From Prorocentrum cordatum (lineage: Eukaryota; Sar; Dinophyceae; Prorocentrales; Prorocentraceae), in contig CAUYUJ010021170.1 in assembly GCA_963575745.1 (NCBI GenBank), positions 726,801 to 790,800 of the forward strand: a stretch of DNA of 64,000 bases, read 5' to 3'. Numbering within the stretch: the stretch's first letter is position 1; each line of letters begins with the position of its first letter. This document shows, in pieces, positions 21,960 to 34,156 of this stretch. The translations under genes were made by a program, and so were the position numbers. The notes under the pieces are model-generated. The model was not told where the DNA came from and made no database searches. It saw only the letters and a program-made list of their open reading frames with translations.

Positions 21960-24594
21960 TCACGCCGAGTGGAAACTCTCCAGGCCCGCCTTCCTGTCTG
22001 AATACATCGCGGCCTTCTGGGCAGCGAGGTTATTGATGTTGAGGCTCTTGATGGCCTCGACCACGCTGGGGTCGCAGGCCTGTTTAACAGCGGGGTCTCT
22101 ATCTCCCTTCACCCCCATCCATGAGGATGAGAGCACGGGAAGACATGGAGAAAGAGAGAGAGAGAGAGACAGAAAAATAAAGAAAGAAAGCAAGCGATAG
22201 AGAAACCCGAAGGTGGAGGAGAGGTCGGAGATGATGTTGGGGGGGTGCATGGGAGGAGCCTTATCCTCCTCCTCCTCATCCTCCTCCTCCTCCTCCTCCT
22301 CCTCCTCTCTCTCCTCCTCCCTCATCCTCCTGTCCTCCTCCTTGCGAGCCTTCGCCGCCGCGGGGTGCGTGACCGGCAGCGCCGCACAGTGGCCCAGGTC
22401 GGGCCCGTTGCCTTTGGCGCGCTCCTGAGGGAAGTACAGCGGCTGGCACAGGACACCGTACGGCATGAACACCATGTCCGTGGGGCCAGCCTTGATGAAC
22501 ACACTATCTTGAATCACTCTAAAGCCCTCGCCGTCGCCCTCGACGAACTTCATGAAATCCTGAATTGCAATCCCGTTGCTGACGGTGTTCTTCGTCGGGT
22601 GCAGCAGGGAGAACATATCCTCGCTCAACGGCTTGACCACCGACGCGTATCCCACAAGGGGAAGCGCTGCTGGGCCGTGGCGCAACGCGTCCGCGCGGCA
22701 CGTGCACGGCCACAGAGCGAACGCTCCCAGCCCCATGTTCTGAATCTCGCCGCCGCCGTTGAGCACCTCAAACTTGAACTCTGGCAGGTCCGCGCCAACG
22801 CGGCCGAGGCGCCCGAGCCACTTCTCGCCGCGCTCCTTGAAGGCCTCATGGTGCACTTTGACCTTCTGTTCCACGAGGTTGCCGAGCGCCGCCATGTAGT
22901 CGACCATCTCCCTGCTGACCTCATGATCTGGAGACGTCCACATGGCGATGCCATCGCGCGTGAAGGGCACGTTGACGTCGGCCTTCACCTGGAATGGGAT
23001 CGGCCTCTTCTTCTTGCCAGTCTTGCCGCTCGTATCATTCACGATGCAGTCTCTCTCGGCGCCACCTCGCGATGCGTACAGCAGATTAGAAAGATGATCA
23101 CTGTAGACCTTGCAGTACGATCCCTTCACGAGCCTCTTCGACAACTGATGCCTCTTGTTGTAGTGAGTCACGTAGGCGACCGAGCTCTGGTGAGTAGCTT
23201 TCGCTGTGACGAACCCCAGCCCCGTGATCTGCGACTGCCCTATCTTTTGTCTTCCCGTCGAGCTCGCTCATCTTCGCGTCAAGGTCTATGACGATCTCTT
23301 TGAACGAGTTCTTTGAGCACACACTTTCAAGCTTGGCGGACACAGCAAGCAAGTCGTCGGCCAAAGTAGTTAGTTGGCTGATGAGCTGGGAAGCCGGCAT
23401 CATCAAGTCCGGCTCCTGATAAGGCTCCACGCCAACACTCGCGGTCCTGAGCTGCTTGATGAAGCCCGACGTCGGCTCCTTGAACGCCTTGGAGACGTGC
23501 TCGGCCATCAACTTCCATGACTGTTTCAACTGCATGAAGTCCAGCGGGGTCATCTCGTCGACCTCTGGACCCGATGGCACGCTGCGCTCCCGAGTCTGAT
23601 CATCGATGTCCATGGCCGCCTTCAAGGCGAACTTCTGCTTCTTGGAGGGCCTCTTGGAAATGGTGCTGCCATCCCCTTTCTCGGAAGCTGCAGCGGAGCG
23701 TGCAGGCGAGCCCTGCCATGGAGTCGCTGCGCCTGAAGCGGGACCTGACATCGCCCTCGGGAACCCCTCAACCTGTGGTCTGTCGAGCTTGTCGATGGGC
23801 AGTGCGAAGGCCGAGGGTGCCGCCGGCGACGCAGACGACGAAGGCGGCCTCGCTGGACTCGCAGAGGAGGGTACCACCAGCGTGTCTGCAGAGGCCACCG
23901 CCGTTTTTATGGCTAACTTCCTCCTCTTCTTGGTGTAGACGTCCTCGCCGCCCTCCTCTGCGGTCGTATGTGTGACTCGCTCTGTTTCGGACGTTCCTCG
24001 GCTTTCACGGTGCCTCTCGATATCTTTGACGGCCACTCCCTGGTTCAAGACTGTGCCATTCTCGTCCACGACGTCTTCCTTGCCCTTCTGCTCTGCATGC
24101 AATCTCGCGAACTCCGTGGCGGACTCGGCGACGCTCCTGCGGTGCCAGAAACCCTCGAATGCCTGGAACTCGACTAACGTCAATCTGATCGTGTCGGCGA
24201 GCTCCTTGGAGCCCTTCTTCGCCTCGAAGGTCTTGCAAGATTCGATCGTGTCCTTGGCCTGCTTGCGTGCCTGACCTCGGGATTGCGAGTCTGGCTCCAC
24301 CCACGATTGCATGCGCTTCCTCCAGCTCGGGAAATCAGAACGAAATTATTCCCCCCATCTGTTCGGCAACTGCTTTCGGAGCACTCTGGATGAAGCGGTT
24401 GTGAGCACGCATGCCGCCGTTACATGTCGCATGTAGTCGAAGGTTGCGCCACTTGTATGGCAGCTTCGCAGAAGTGGCTTTCTTCTCACAGATGCCGCGC
24501 TCGATCAGATCATCATCACACATGATAAGACCCCCAGCTTCAACATCATACCCACTCATGCCTGCGACCCAGGCAGTCGCACAGTGTCTGCGCA
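21960..24594 (-). pseudogene. Uncharacterised gene with two frame breaks, in the helicase interval
   Basis: Three consecutive minus-strand frames read as one protein of about 850 residues. The first runs from Met 24,559 (MSGYDVEAGG..) to about 24,345. The second covers ..SDFPSWRKRMQSW.. to about 23,255. The third starts IGQSQITGLGF and ends at 21,960. Each switch needs only one missing base, at about 24,340 (in ..AATTTCG..) and about 23,250 (in ..ACAAAAG..), with no room for introns. The middle part is Lys/Ala-rich with a KKRRKLAIKTA basic patch. The third has a charged globular stretch and then a Glu-rich run coded by GAG repeats. A pyrimidine tract and CGCAG at 24,595-24,612 form a good splice acceptor. 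No known domain was recognised. The last ~50 codons may follow an unrecognised intron in the GA-rich tract at 22,120-22,230. Assembly error is the alternative to decay. Confidence 0.6.
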
Positions 24595-25139
24595 CTGCGA
24601 AGAAAGAAAATCTCTTTCACCCCGAGGTGGCCCCAAGAAGCCTGGAGCCCAAATGGCTAGCGGTGGAGGTGGCGGGGGATGCGGGCAGCGGGGCCATATG
24701 GGGTGGGGAGGGGCTTTTTTTCATTGTTATGTGGGGTGTCGGGGGGAGGGGAGAGTCGGCGCCTTTCCTTTTGAAGGTTTTGGAGTTTGGGTTGCTTTGG
24801 GTAGCTCGGGGGTTGGGCGTGTAACGCGTGCCCTCCCCCTCCACTTCCCTCCTCCCCTTCCTCCTTCACCCACCCGTCCTTTGTCCGTGGTTCGGTCTTC
24901 TCTCTCGATCCTGGTTTAGGGTTTCCTGGTGTAAAGGTGGTTCTAAGCAAAACACGGGGGGGGGGGGGCGCTCATTTCTGGAATTGCAGGGGGTCATTCG
25001 TGAAGAAGCACACCGCGAGCAGACGGATGGGCCGTAATTTAGCGAGGCCGAGTTCCGAATTCTACAGACTACCCCGCCACCCTGAAGTCTACCGACTACC
25101 CCTTCCAAGTACCATCAGCGGCGCTGCTGACTTGGGGGC

Positions 25140-25435
25140 CCCGAACTCCTTGGAAATCAAAGCCACGAGCGTTCCTGGAATCCTTGGGCCCCCTGGATTT
25201 TTCGAATCCCTGGAACTCCCTCGGAAACCATGGATCCCGCGAATCTCTGGAGTCCGAGGCCCCCAAGTCCTAGAAGACAACGCTTCGAAACCTTTTAAAT
25301 CCATGGATGCCCCGTGAGCTCCTCGGAAGTCAGAGCCAGGAAACCATTGGAATGCAGAGCCCCGAAACCCTGGAATCGCGAAGCCCTGGTACCCCTGGAA
25401 CCAAAAGGCCTGGAATCCAAGGCCCTCGAAGGTGA
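25140..25435. repeat. Degenerate CTGGAATCC repeat
   Basis: Irregular units of about 16-20 bp include GAATCCCTGGAAC, GAATCTCTGGAGTCC and CCTGGAATCC. It resembles the 9.64-10.13 kb repeat. Confidence 0.65.
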
Positions 25436-25759
25436 TGAGTGACGAATGACGAATACAACGGTGGCAACGATGGCGGCTGCGAGCGCGGCGACGATTGCGA
25501 TGACAAGCGCAGTGCAAGCGCGCGATTTGCAATGCTTTGTGCTGTTGTTCGTCACGGTGGTAGCCCCGATAACGGTGGTGACGATGATGGCGATTGTGGC
25601 ACACTTCGCCCCAGGCGCACAGAAGCCGCCAATCGGGAACATCCGATCCACAAGCAAGCTACACTGCATGGACTGGTCTTCACAGCGGCCACTAACTGTG
25701 ACTGTCCACCAGCTCGCTCCTGGGGCACCCCAGAGCGATTCATCGGTGTCGGGTTGCAC
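25295..25759 (-). CDS. Weak ORF with two hydrophobic segments
   Basis: This minus-strand frame of about 154 codons includes ATIAIIVTTVIGATTV and, after a Cys-containing loop, ACTALVIAIVAALAAAIVA. Both could span a membrane. Upstream is a Trp/Cys-containing stretch. The second half runs into a degenerate GGAATCC-like repeat and is not credible as protein. No start, splice site or family could be fixed, and the hydrophobic runs partly reflect GAT/GGC-like trinucleotide bias (CGATTGCGATG..). It may be an exon or chance. Confidence 0.22.
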   Translation of the reverse strand: MQPDTDESLWGAPGASWWTVTVSGRCEDQSMQCSLLVDRMFPIGGFCAPGAKCATIAIIVTTVIGATTVTNNSTKHCKSRACTALVIAIVAALAAAIVATVVFVIRHSSPSRALDSRPFGSRGTRASRFQGFGALHSNGFLALTSEELTGHPWI

Positions 25760-26834
25760 TCTCGCTGTCTGATCGGTGTGCTGGTCTCTCTAGGCATTCC
25801 TTTCGTCGGGCTCAAGTGCCGTGGCAACCGCGGCCTGGAGCTCGCGAATCCTGGCCAGAAGAAAGGGAATGAGGGGCCAGGGGCCAGGAACCCCTGGACG
25901 AGGAGGACGAGGAGGACCGACCCAAGGGCGAGGACGATCAGGCGAACGAGCGAACATAATCCCCAGGACGAGGATCAGGATCACCAGGACGAGGACCAGA
26001 GCCCTGAGGACCAGGAGCCCAAGGATGAGGGCCAGGACGCTACTCCTCCTCATCGTTCGCCTCCTCCTCCTCCTTCCTCTCCTCCTCCCCCCCCCCCCCC
26101 CCTCCTCCGCCTCATCCCCTGACGTCCTCCCGCTCTCCTCCTTCTCAGCTCTTCTAGGGGTTGCAGCACGTGGCAGTAGTCGGCGCAACTGCCGAGGCGG
26201 GTCTCTGATAGCCACGTGAAGACCATGGGGATCCATGGGGCCCAACGGTTATAATACAAACGGACATCCTAGAGCAGACGATAGGAACCATATCCACCAT
26301 GGTGCGTGACGGTGCCTGAGCGCCAACGAAGAGCGATAGGTCCCGACGGTCATCATCATGGCAAGCACCGTGTGTGCGAAAGCGGTAATGGCAATGATGG
26401 GTGCGGTGGTGTTGATGACTTGATGGTGATTGTGATGCGAGGTTCGCTTTGTCACAATGGTGTTGGTGGTCATGGCGATGGCGGGCGTGCCCATGATTTC
26501 TACGATGATGATGTTGCTGCTGGGGTGCATGCTGTTGCGGGTTATGATTGTTAATTGGCTTATTGCCATCATGTGCTGAGCTGTGCTGTGCTGAGTTGCT
26601 GCGAAACACGGGTAACGAATACATGTGTGGTGCGAGCGCCAGGGCAATGTTAAACGAGGGCGCATGAAAGTGTTAATTGCGAGAGGCTGCACCCCGAAGA
26701 CTCCTGAGCGATAGAGCTGGTGGCCGGTGCGATTCGCCCGATCGCAGGAGAGGCTGCTGGAAAATTCGCCGGCCCAACGGGCCAGAGGCGTGCTGAGATC
26801 TCCGGTGACTGCTTTACAATCTTTCTACTTCGCG
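25760..26834. other. No secure gene; acidic/basic low-complexity frames
   Basis: 25,960-26,040 is a degenerate AGGACGAGGACCAG repeat. On the minus strand it reads as a leucine/valine run that mimics a membrane segment. 26,340-26,580 is a degenerate ATGGTGATG tract. Neither is believed to be coding. Confidence 0.45.
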
Positions 26835-27480
26835 CGCGCGGGGCGGCCCCTGGGGGCCCCCGGGCGGAAAGTGCCCCGGCAAGGTCCCGAGAGAGTCCCG
26901 GGAGGAGTCGCCAGGGCGCTCCAGCAGCGCACCAACGCGGCTCCGAGACGCCCCCGAGAGCCCCAAGAAGGGCCAAGAGGCTTCCAAGAGGCCCCCAAGA
27001 TGCTACATGAGGGGTCCGAGATGCCACAAGATCGCTCCAAGACGCCCACGAGGCCCCCAGACGCCCCAAGAGGCCTCCAAGAGCACTCCCGAGAGGGCCC
27101 CAAGAGGCAAAATTCACTGCTTTCCCTTAGGTTTTGGAGAGATTTTGGCGTTTCCACCTTTTCGGCTTCACGACGTCCCAAGACGGCCCAAGAGGCCCCC
27201 AAGACCGCCCCAAGAGGGCCCAAGAGGCCCCCAAGAGGGCCCCAAGACGGCCCAAGAGGGCTCCAAGACGGCCCAAGAGGCCTCCAAGACGGCCCAAGAG
27301 GGCCCCAAGAACGCCCCAAGAGGGACCCCAGGGGGGGAACACGAAACAATATTTCGAGCCCTCGGCCCTCAGAAGTCCCCAGGAGGCCCCAAGGCCCCTA
27401 AGAGGCCCCAAGAGGCCCCCAACAGGCCCTCAGGAGGCCCCCAAGAGGCCCCCAAGCGGCCCCAGGAAGCCACCCAAATG
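26835..27480. repeat. Degenerate CCAAGAGGCCC repeat
   Basis: Dozens of short units such as CCAAGAGGCCCC and CCAAGACGGCC are arranged without strict period. They are interrupted once by a non-repetitive insert (27,108-27,175, ..TTCACTGCTTTCCC..). Both strands show open frames, which are shadows of the repeat. Confidence 0.85.
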
Positions 27481-28727
27481 CCCCCCCGAGCACGCACGCA
27501 AGTGCCAGCGACGCTACACTATGGGCCGGCGGAATGAGCGAAGCGATTCAATAAGATGCCAAGTCAAGCCACATAACATGCTTAAAATTGATGGGCAAGC
27601 AAGGCCACGGCGCCTCGAAAGCAGTCCTACTCCTCGGCGTCTGTATCTATAGAGATGGCGCTCGTCAAGCGGATCCTCTCAGAGTCGCCCTTCGAATGCC
27701 CTTCGTGGACGAGGTGGGCATGGGTCGCTCTATCTCCGATCTCATTCACCTGATGCATGAGATACTTGTTGCGGCGGGTTGCGAGCGTAGCCTCGAGTTT
27801 TAAGACAAGCTTTTCTTTGACCAGCTTTTTGACACGGTTCCTCAGGACAGCCCCTTGAATGCGCAGCACCCACGGTGGATAACGAAGGACTGGCACACGA
27901 AGCCGCGGGCGTCCCCCAACGGGGTGAATCTGAGGATGGTCCTGGCGAGCTTTGGGGGCCATCGCAATCTGTGCAACGGAAGAACTTGGAAACTGGTCTG
28001 GTGTCCCGTGCGTTGCTGCTCGATTGGTTTGGGCCGAAACGTAATACGGGCGCCCTTCGATGGTTCTTCTTTTTTTCTGGTGTTCTCAATGTTTTCGGGG
28101 GCGTTCGCGCCATCATGGGGCGCCAAGTGTTTCGCGCGGTTACGTCACGTCGCGCTAATGCGCAACACTTGGTTCACAATGGAGCCCCTAGTCTGCGGCC
28201 CACAGGGTTGATCATTACAGTTGTGACAATGCTAAGTACATTGCAGCGCGTCCAGCGCATTTCTTTGTTACAGTTCTTTTCGTTGTGGGAGGCCCTGAAT
28301 CTGTTCCACTCCGGAACCGCTGCACCGCAAACGCGAGCGCGAACGGGCGCGCGAACGCGCACTTTGCGTTTGCGGCATTAAACAGCATGTAATAAATGCT
28401 TGTGGTTTGTAAAAGACGTTCGGCCATCGCTGGGGGCCTTGGGCCGTGGCTTGTTTTTTTGTTGGCGCGGACACGGCGGCGTTTCTGTCGCTGGTGTTGC
28501 GAGGCCCATCGCGCGCGCATGCGAGCACACGCATCACGCACCGTCTCGATTTCATTTCTCGGTAGTAGGCCCATGCTAACTGGGAAAGATGGTCGGCGCC
28601 GCGAACGGCCCTACGGACCCTGTTTCTGTAGTTTCCAGGCAAGCATGGTAGCATGCCTGTTGATATGATTGTTAAAAATCACAACGCGCGCGCACCAGCG
28701 CGGGCGCAAGACGTGTCGTTTACGTTT

Positions 28728-28830
28728 CTATACAAAATGTGCGATGTTACATCGAAGACGCAATGGCGAAAACCCAATGTAAACATTCATTCCCTGGCTG
28801 CAAAAGGCGGTTATGTCAATCGAAACATAG

Positions 28831-28881
<51 letters not shown>

Positions 28882-29826
28882 TATTATAATATATCTATCT
28901 ATATAAAGAAAAATGCGACCCGCGAGCGCGCGCGCGTGCGCGCGCAGAGGGGTTCGCGTCGTATGAGTTCTATACAAAATGTACGATGTCAGGTCGAAAA
29001 CCCAATGGCGAAAACCCAATGTAAAAAATCATTCTCTGGCTGCAAGAGGCGATTCTATCAATTCGAGTTATATGTTCATATGTACAAACGCATAGGATCA
29101 TGCGTCGCGCGAGCGCGCGCGCGGGCGCCCGCGCGCGCGCGATGCGGAGCGTATGCAAATCTATACAAACGAAGCGATGTTAGCTCGAAAACCCAATGGC
29201 GAACACCCAATGTAAAAAATCATTCTCTGGCTGCAAGAGGCGGCTGTATCAATTTAAACTACGTGAGCAAACCTAAGATCATACAACAACGCGCGCGCGC
29301 GATGCGAGTTGTATGCGATTCTATACAAACGGAACGATGTTACATCGAAGACCCAATGGCGAAAACCCAATGCAAAATATCATTATCTGGCTTCAAGAGG
29401 CTGCTGAAGTAACCTAGCCCATCTGGAAAATCAGCATGGCATGCACCCAGCGCGCGCATGCTCGATCGGTGCATTCCACATGCATATGGCCGCCTCTTGA
29501 AGCCAGAGAATGATTTTTTACATTGGGTTTTCGCCAATGGGTTTTCGAGCTAACACAGCTCCGTTTGTACATAATTGTATTCAACTCGCATCGCATGCGC
29601 GCGCGTGCGCGCGCGACGTATGATCTTATGCGATTGTAGCATGTTCAAGATTGATACCGCCGCCTCCTGCAGCCAGAGAACGAAGAACTAACATCGTTCC
29701 TTTGTATATAAAATCGCACTCAACGCGCATCGCTTGCGCGCGCGGTCGCGCGCGCGGGCGCGCGGGCGCGCGCACGCGCGCTCGTGCGTCGTGTGGTACT
29801 ATGAGTTCACACACGCACACACACAC

Positions 29827-29859
<33 letters not shown>

Positions 29860-30160
29860 CGTATATATATACGTGTGTGTATATATATGTGTATATATTT
29901 TTATATACATAATAGGTGACATAACCGCCTCTTGCAGCCAGAGAATGAATGTTTACATTGGGTTTTCGCGATTGGGTTTTCGAGCTAACATCGCTCAGTT
30001 CGCGCTGGATCGCATTGGTCGCGCACCGCGCGCGCGATGCGTTGCGCATGCGTTCGCTCATAGGCCACAGTGGTATGATCTCTTCTTGCAACCCGAGAAT
30101 GTAAGTTTTACGTTGGGTGTTTTGCCATCGGGCTTTCAGGCTAACATTGCCTAGTTTGTT
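28728..30160. repeat. Inverted cluster of eight ~90-bp repeat copies
   Basis: Four plus-orientation copies start near 28,728, 28,968, 29,160 and 29,321. Each has CTATACAAA.., CGATGTTA, CCCAATGGCGAAAACCCAAT and CTGGCTGCAAGAGGCGG. Four reversed copies follow near 29,490-29,575, 29,658-29,712, 29,924-30,003 and 30,086-30,160, starting CCGCCTCTTGCAGCCAGAGA. The second reversed copy has lost its centre. Between copies lie CG-rich tracts (GCGCGCGCG) and TA microsatellites at 28,832-28,878 and 29,826-29,870. Confidence 0.85.
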
Positions 30161-31484
30161 CGGGGGCGCGCGCGCCGCCCGTCGCTCGCACGATGCGGCG
30201 TGCATTTTATGCGCATGCAATATCGCGCAAAAGTGATCGGTGCGAACCCGAGAGACTTCAGCGTGGAAACAGATTATGCGCTGCGGTTTTCTGTTTTGGA
30301 ACAGGATGGCACGCCGACGCTGCGCGCCCCGCGGCGGCGCAAACGACGCGTCGCGCGCGTTTGCGAACGGGGTGGCCGCCGCGCCGCCCTCCGCCCGCAG
30401 GCCGCAACGCTGCCCTTGACGCTGGCAGCATGCCCTTCGCGACGACCTGCTGAACTTGCGGGTTGGCATGGGCCCCGCGTATGAAATGCAAGCGAAGTGC
30501 GACGCGAACGACGCGCGCGGCGCGCGCGGAGTGGCCCCTGCGTTGGCCCAAGCGCGGAGGGGGAAAAGGGAGCGCATGATCGCGCGAAAGCCAGGGGTCG
30601 TTGAAAGCCCTTGGCATCTGGCCCGCCCAGATGGCGGCGGCACGTCGCCAAGAGATACGCCGTCCACCAGGGCGGCGCCGATGATGCGTCGGCTTGTTCA
30701 CCGCAAGTCCGCCCGCCATCTGGCTTGCGAACTTGGCCCAGGCGTTTGCGACTGGGCGCGCGCGCCTTCGGTGCGCCGCCCTCCCGCCGCCCACCCAACC
30801 ACGCGCGCGCGCATGCGCGCGCCCGGTCCCCCCCCCCCCCCCGCGCCCGCCCGCCCGCCGCGCGCGCTCGCCGCGCGTTGCCCGAGCGCCCTGCCCGCCC
30901 CGAAAGCTCGGCGACTCGGCGCCCTTCGTGCGTTGCAGAGTCCAGCAAAAAAGCGCGCGCTGCAGTTCGTGGCGGTCTTGCAGCAAGAGCTCGCAACTCC
31001 CAGGGCGCGCTGGGCGCGAAACCAAAGTCGGCGGGGAGTGGGGGGTTGGTGATCGGAGCCCGCGGGTGCGAAGGTTGGGTTCGCGGCTAGCGCCCCCCCC
31101 CCCCCTCCCATGACTTTGCAATCGGCCCGAGCGTTCGCCGGGGCATGGATGGAACCGAGGGCGACCGTTTCTTGGGCGGTGGCGCGCGCGCGAGGCGAGC
31201 GGCGCAGCGGCGGCGGTGGCGTTGTGATCTTGTGGCGGGCAGACAGGGGCTGGCGAGCAGAAGGACGCGCGGCCTGGGCGGGCGGGCGGGGCGGGCGGGC
31301 AACGTGAACGTCAGCGGTCTGAGATCGCCGCGCCCATCACACATCGGCACGCGCTGCGCGCGCATGGAATTCGCGTGCGGCGCGACGCTGCGCGCTAACA
31401 GCGTCACGATGCGCCAGTTATCATGCGCTCGTTGCCGTGTTTCGAGGGGCAGCATGCGTTCTGGCGCATGCATGGGGCTGGATG
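30161..31484. other. No gene seen; CpG- and GCGC-saturated sequence
   Basis: Very high GCGC content keeps all frames open on both strands, giving long Ala/Arg-rich shadows. GCGCGCGC tracts suitable for Z-DNA recur from 28.9 kb. No splice-bounded exon was found. Confidence 0.5.
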
Positions 31485-31672
31485 GTTTAAGGTTGGTTCA
31501 AGGTTGGTTTAAGGTTGGTTTAAGGTAGTGACAGGTGGTTTAAGGTTGGTTTAAGGTTGGTTTAAGGTTGGTTTAAGGTAATTGCAGGTGGTTTAAGGTT
31601 CGCTTGCGGTTGGTTTAAGGTAATGACAAGTGGTTTAAGGTTGGTTTAAGGTTGGTTTAAGGTAATGGCGGC
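31485..31672. repeat. GGTTTAAGGTT tandem repeat
   Basis: About fourteen copies of GGTTTAAGGTT are interspersed with three or four AGGTAATGACAGGT-like spacers, which gives a higher-order period of roughly 60 bp. It is G-rich on one strand and superficially telomere-like, but the TTTAGGG unit itself is absent. Confidence 0.85.
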
Positions 31673-33919
31673 GCGGCTTTGCCAAGGTAAGACAGCTGCC
31701 ATGGGTGATGGCCCCAAAGGAATTTCAGGTCTGCCAGGCTTACAATCGAAATCTTCACTAAGGTATCGATCCCGCCCACGGTACCCCGCGGCAGAGTTTC
31801 GATCGCACCATAGGTCCACCGCGCAAAGTTTCCGATCGCGTTGGCGGCGGCGGCGGCGCACAGCCTAATCTTTAGTCGCATCTGGCACCATCCAGCTTTG
31901 CGCTCGCCCCCTGTCATCGCCCACCCGCGCGTTCCCGCCCGCCCGCCGCGGCCGTCGCCGCGGCCCCGCAGCTCGGCCCCCCACCCTACCCATCCGCCTT
32001 TCAACCAGCTACCCGACCGCGCCATCCATTGAGTTTGCACCGCTCTGCCCCGCCCAGCGCAGCTCCGCCCTCGCGCGCGCCGACTTGCGCTCCGCTCACA
32101 ACCCGCGCGTTTCCACTTCACCCGCGCGCGCGGCCCGCCCACCCGCTCCGACCGCCAGCGCCCCCCGCCCCCATCCACCCACCGCCGCCACCACATTTAC
32201 CAACAAGCCAATGCCGCCGCGCCGCCGCGGCCGCGCGCGCGCGCCCATCCCCGCCACGCCCAACGCCTTGCCCATTAACCAGCCCACCCAAACCGCCCCA
32301 TCACAGCCGCAGCACATTTCGCCCACGTGCTCATCAGGCTGGCTGGCGCGTTATCGCCGGGTCCAAGCATGTCTCGCGGGCCAAGCGTTCGTGCGCGCGC
32401 AAGCGGGCGGGTGGGTGGAGCTGGTCGGGGTGGCGCGGGGGCGGGGCAACGTCGCGCGCGCGCGTTGTGGGGCGGGCGCTTCGCCGCCGCCGCCGCAACT
32501 GCCAGCGCGCGCGGCCGCAGCCGCCGCCGCCGCAATTTGCAACAACGCATGGACCAACCTTATCACCACCACCTGGACCGCCGCCCCTCATCACCACCAG
32601 TGGCATGCGCATCGTGATGCCAGGTTGCCGTGGCGATGGCGGCGCGGGCGCTGGCGGTGATGCAGTTTGCGACGGCGGCGGCGGTGACCCGCCAAGTCGG
32701 ACAGGACGTGGTTTGCCAATCAAGCGGCCCAGGATTTGGACCGTGCAAAAACAAACAAGCGCGGGCCATGTCACAGCTTCCAGCTGAAGAATATTGGCGC
32801 GTCCTTCCACGCAGTGAACTTCATGTAGCCAGCCCGAAAAGAACCGCTGTATACCCCCCACCACTTGGCGATAGTTTGTAGCCACCGTGGCAATGTAACA
32901 TCCAAACAATGTTAGCACGCTAATCATCCGCCAAAGATCCCCCATTGTAGCCCGCCACAAAAAAAATACCGAACACCATTTTTACTCACACAACATAAGA
33001 ATCCCAGTGTAGACGCTATTTTGTATTACATTTGTAAGTTTCCAAAGCAAGAGTCCTAGTGCATCCTGCAACAGAAAAAATCTGATTGCAATCCGCCAGG
33101 ATGGGCCCTATTCTAATCGCCATGGGCGGGCATCCTTTGTAGACCACCAGGGGATAAACCCATTAGGAACCCTATTGCACCACCACCAAATGGAATTCGA
33201 TGGCGGCCTACCATAGAAAAGCATCATGCATTGGCTCCCAACAGTTATTCGCATGCGGTACACATGCGCTTGTTTCGGCGGGATCGCAAACCCCCGCGGC
33301 CCGCCGCACCGCGTAACACCAAACACCAGGCGGCGCACGGCCCTCTACACCGATTAATGCCTAAACCCGCGCGGTTCGTGTCAAATAATACCATGCGGTG
33401 GGCGACCCGTTGTAGCAGCCAATTTGCAAGTTTGCGCGACCCGTGCCAAATAATGCCATTCGGTGCTTGCCCCGCTACGGCGGCTGGTTCCTACACCACC
33501 ACAGCCCGCGCCAATGCGCAATGCCATGTGGGGAACAAGCCGCGTCGATGGCTTCAGCGCGCTAGTGCCACGGATCCAGATACCTAACTAGAGCATGGTC
33601 TATGTTGCGCGCTCCCGTTTGCAAGTCGCACGCGAAGACGGCCGACACAGAGAAACAGGAGGCGACGGTAAACGACGACGGCTATGACGACGACGATGGG
33701 CGACGACGGCGGACGACGGCGATAGCGATCCACGCCGATAACGACGACGGACGACGACGACGAATGGCAACGACGACGAACCCAGCCCGCATAAACAACC
33801 AACACGGAAACTTATGTTTATTTACATACCAGACATATGATGTCAGTGTCCAGGGCGGGGAGGATGTTGGCACCGTGATTGTGCACTCTCTTCCTCTGTC
33901 CTCCTTGTTTTCTCGTCTT
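31673..33919. other. No gene seen
   Basis: 31.9-32.6 kb is GC-rich with stop-free frames. 32.8-33.6 kb is AT-richer with a partial ~70-bp duplication (CCCGTGCCAAATAATGCCAT near 33,440, related to 33,372). A GAC-rich tract lies at 33,660-33,780. Confidence 0.5.
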
Positions 33920-34068
33920 CGCCCTCCTCCTCCGCCTCGCCCTCCTTCACATCATCTTCATGCTCATCCTCCTCGCCCCTCCCTTCCCTCATCTTCGTGC
34001 TCCCCTCGTTCCTCTTTCTGGTCATCCTCCCCATCCTCCTCCTCCCTCCTCCTCCTCGTTCCTGCTGC

Positions 34069-34120
<52 letters not shown>

Positions 34121-34156
34121 GTTCACTCTTCCCCATCCGCCCCCCCCCCCCCCCTC
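33920..34156. repeat. TCC-rich tract with a 49-nt poly-C run
   Basis: A pyrimidine-rich tract contains an uninterrupted run of about 49 C residues (34,070-34,118) and a second of about 16 (34,140-34,155). Such runs are prone to i-motif/G-quadruplex formation and to sequencing error. Confidence 0.9.

Noticed and set aside
25790-26245. Minus frame with a Leu/Val run resembling a membrane helix
   Set aside because: The hydrophobic run comes from a degenerate AGGACGAGGACCAG repeat and the flanks are low complexity.
30258-31121. Overlapping 287- and 240-codon minus frames and several plus frames at 30.2-31.1 kb
   Set aside because: The region is so GCGC-rich that stops are absent by composition. 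The frames are Ala/Arg-rich with no domain or splice evidence.
32029-32787. 252-codon plus frame rich in Pro/Ala
   Set aside because: High-GC shadow with equally open opposite frames and no recognisable motif.
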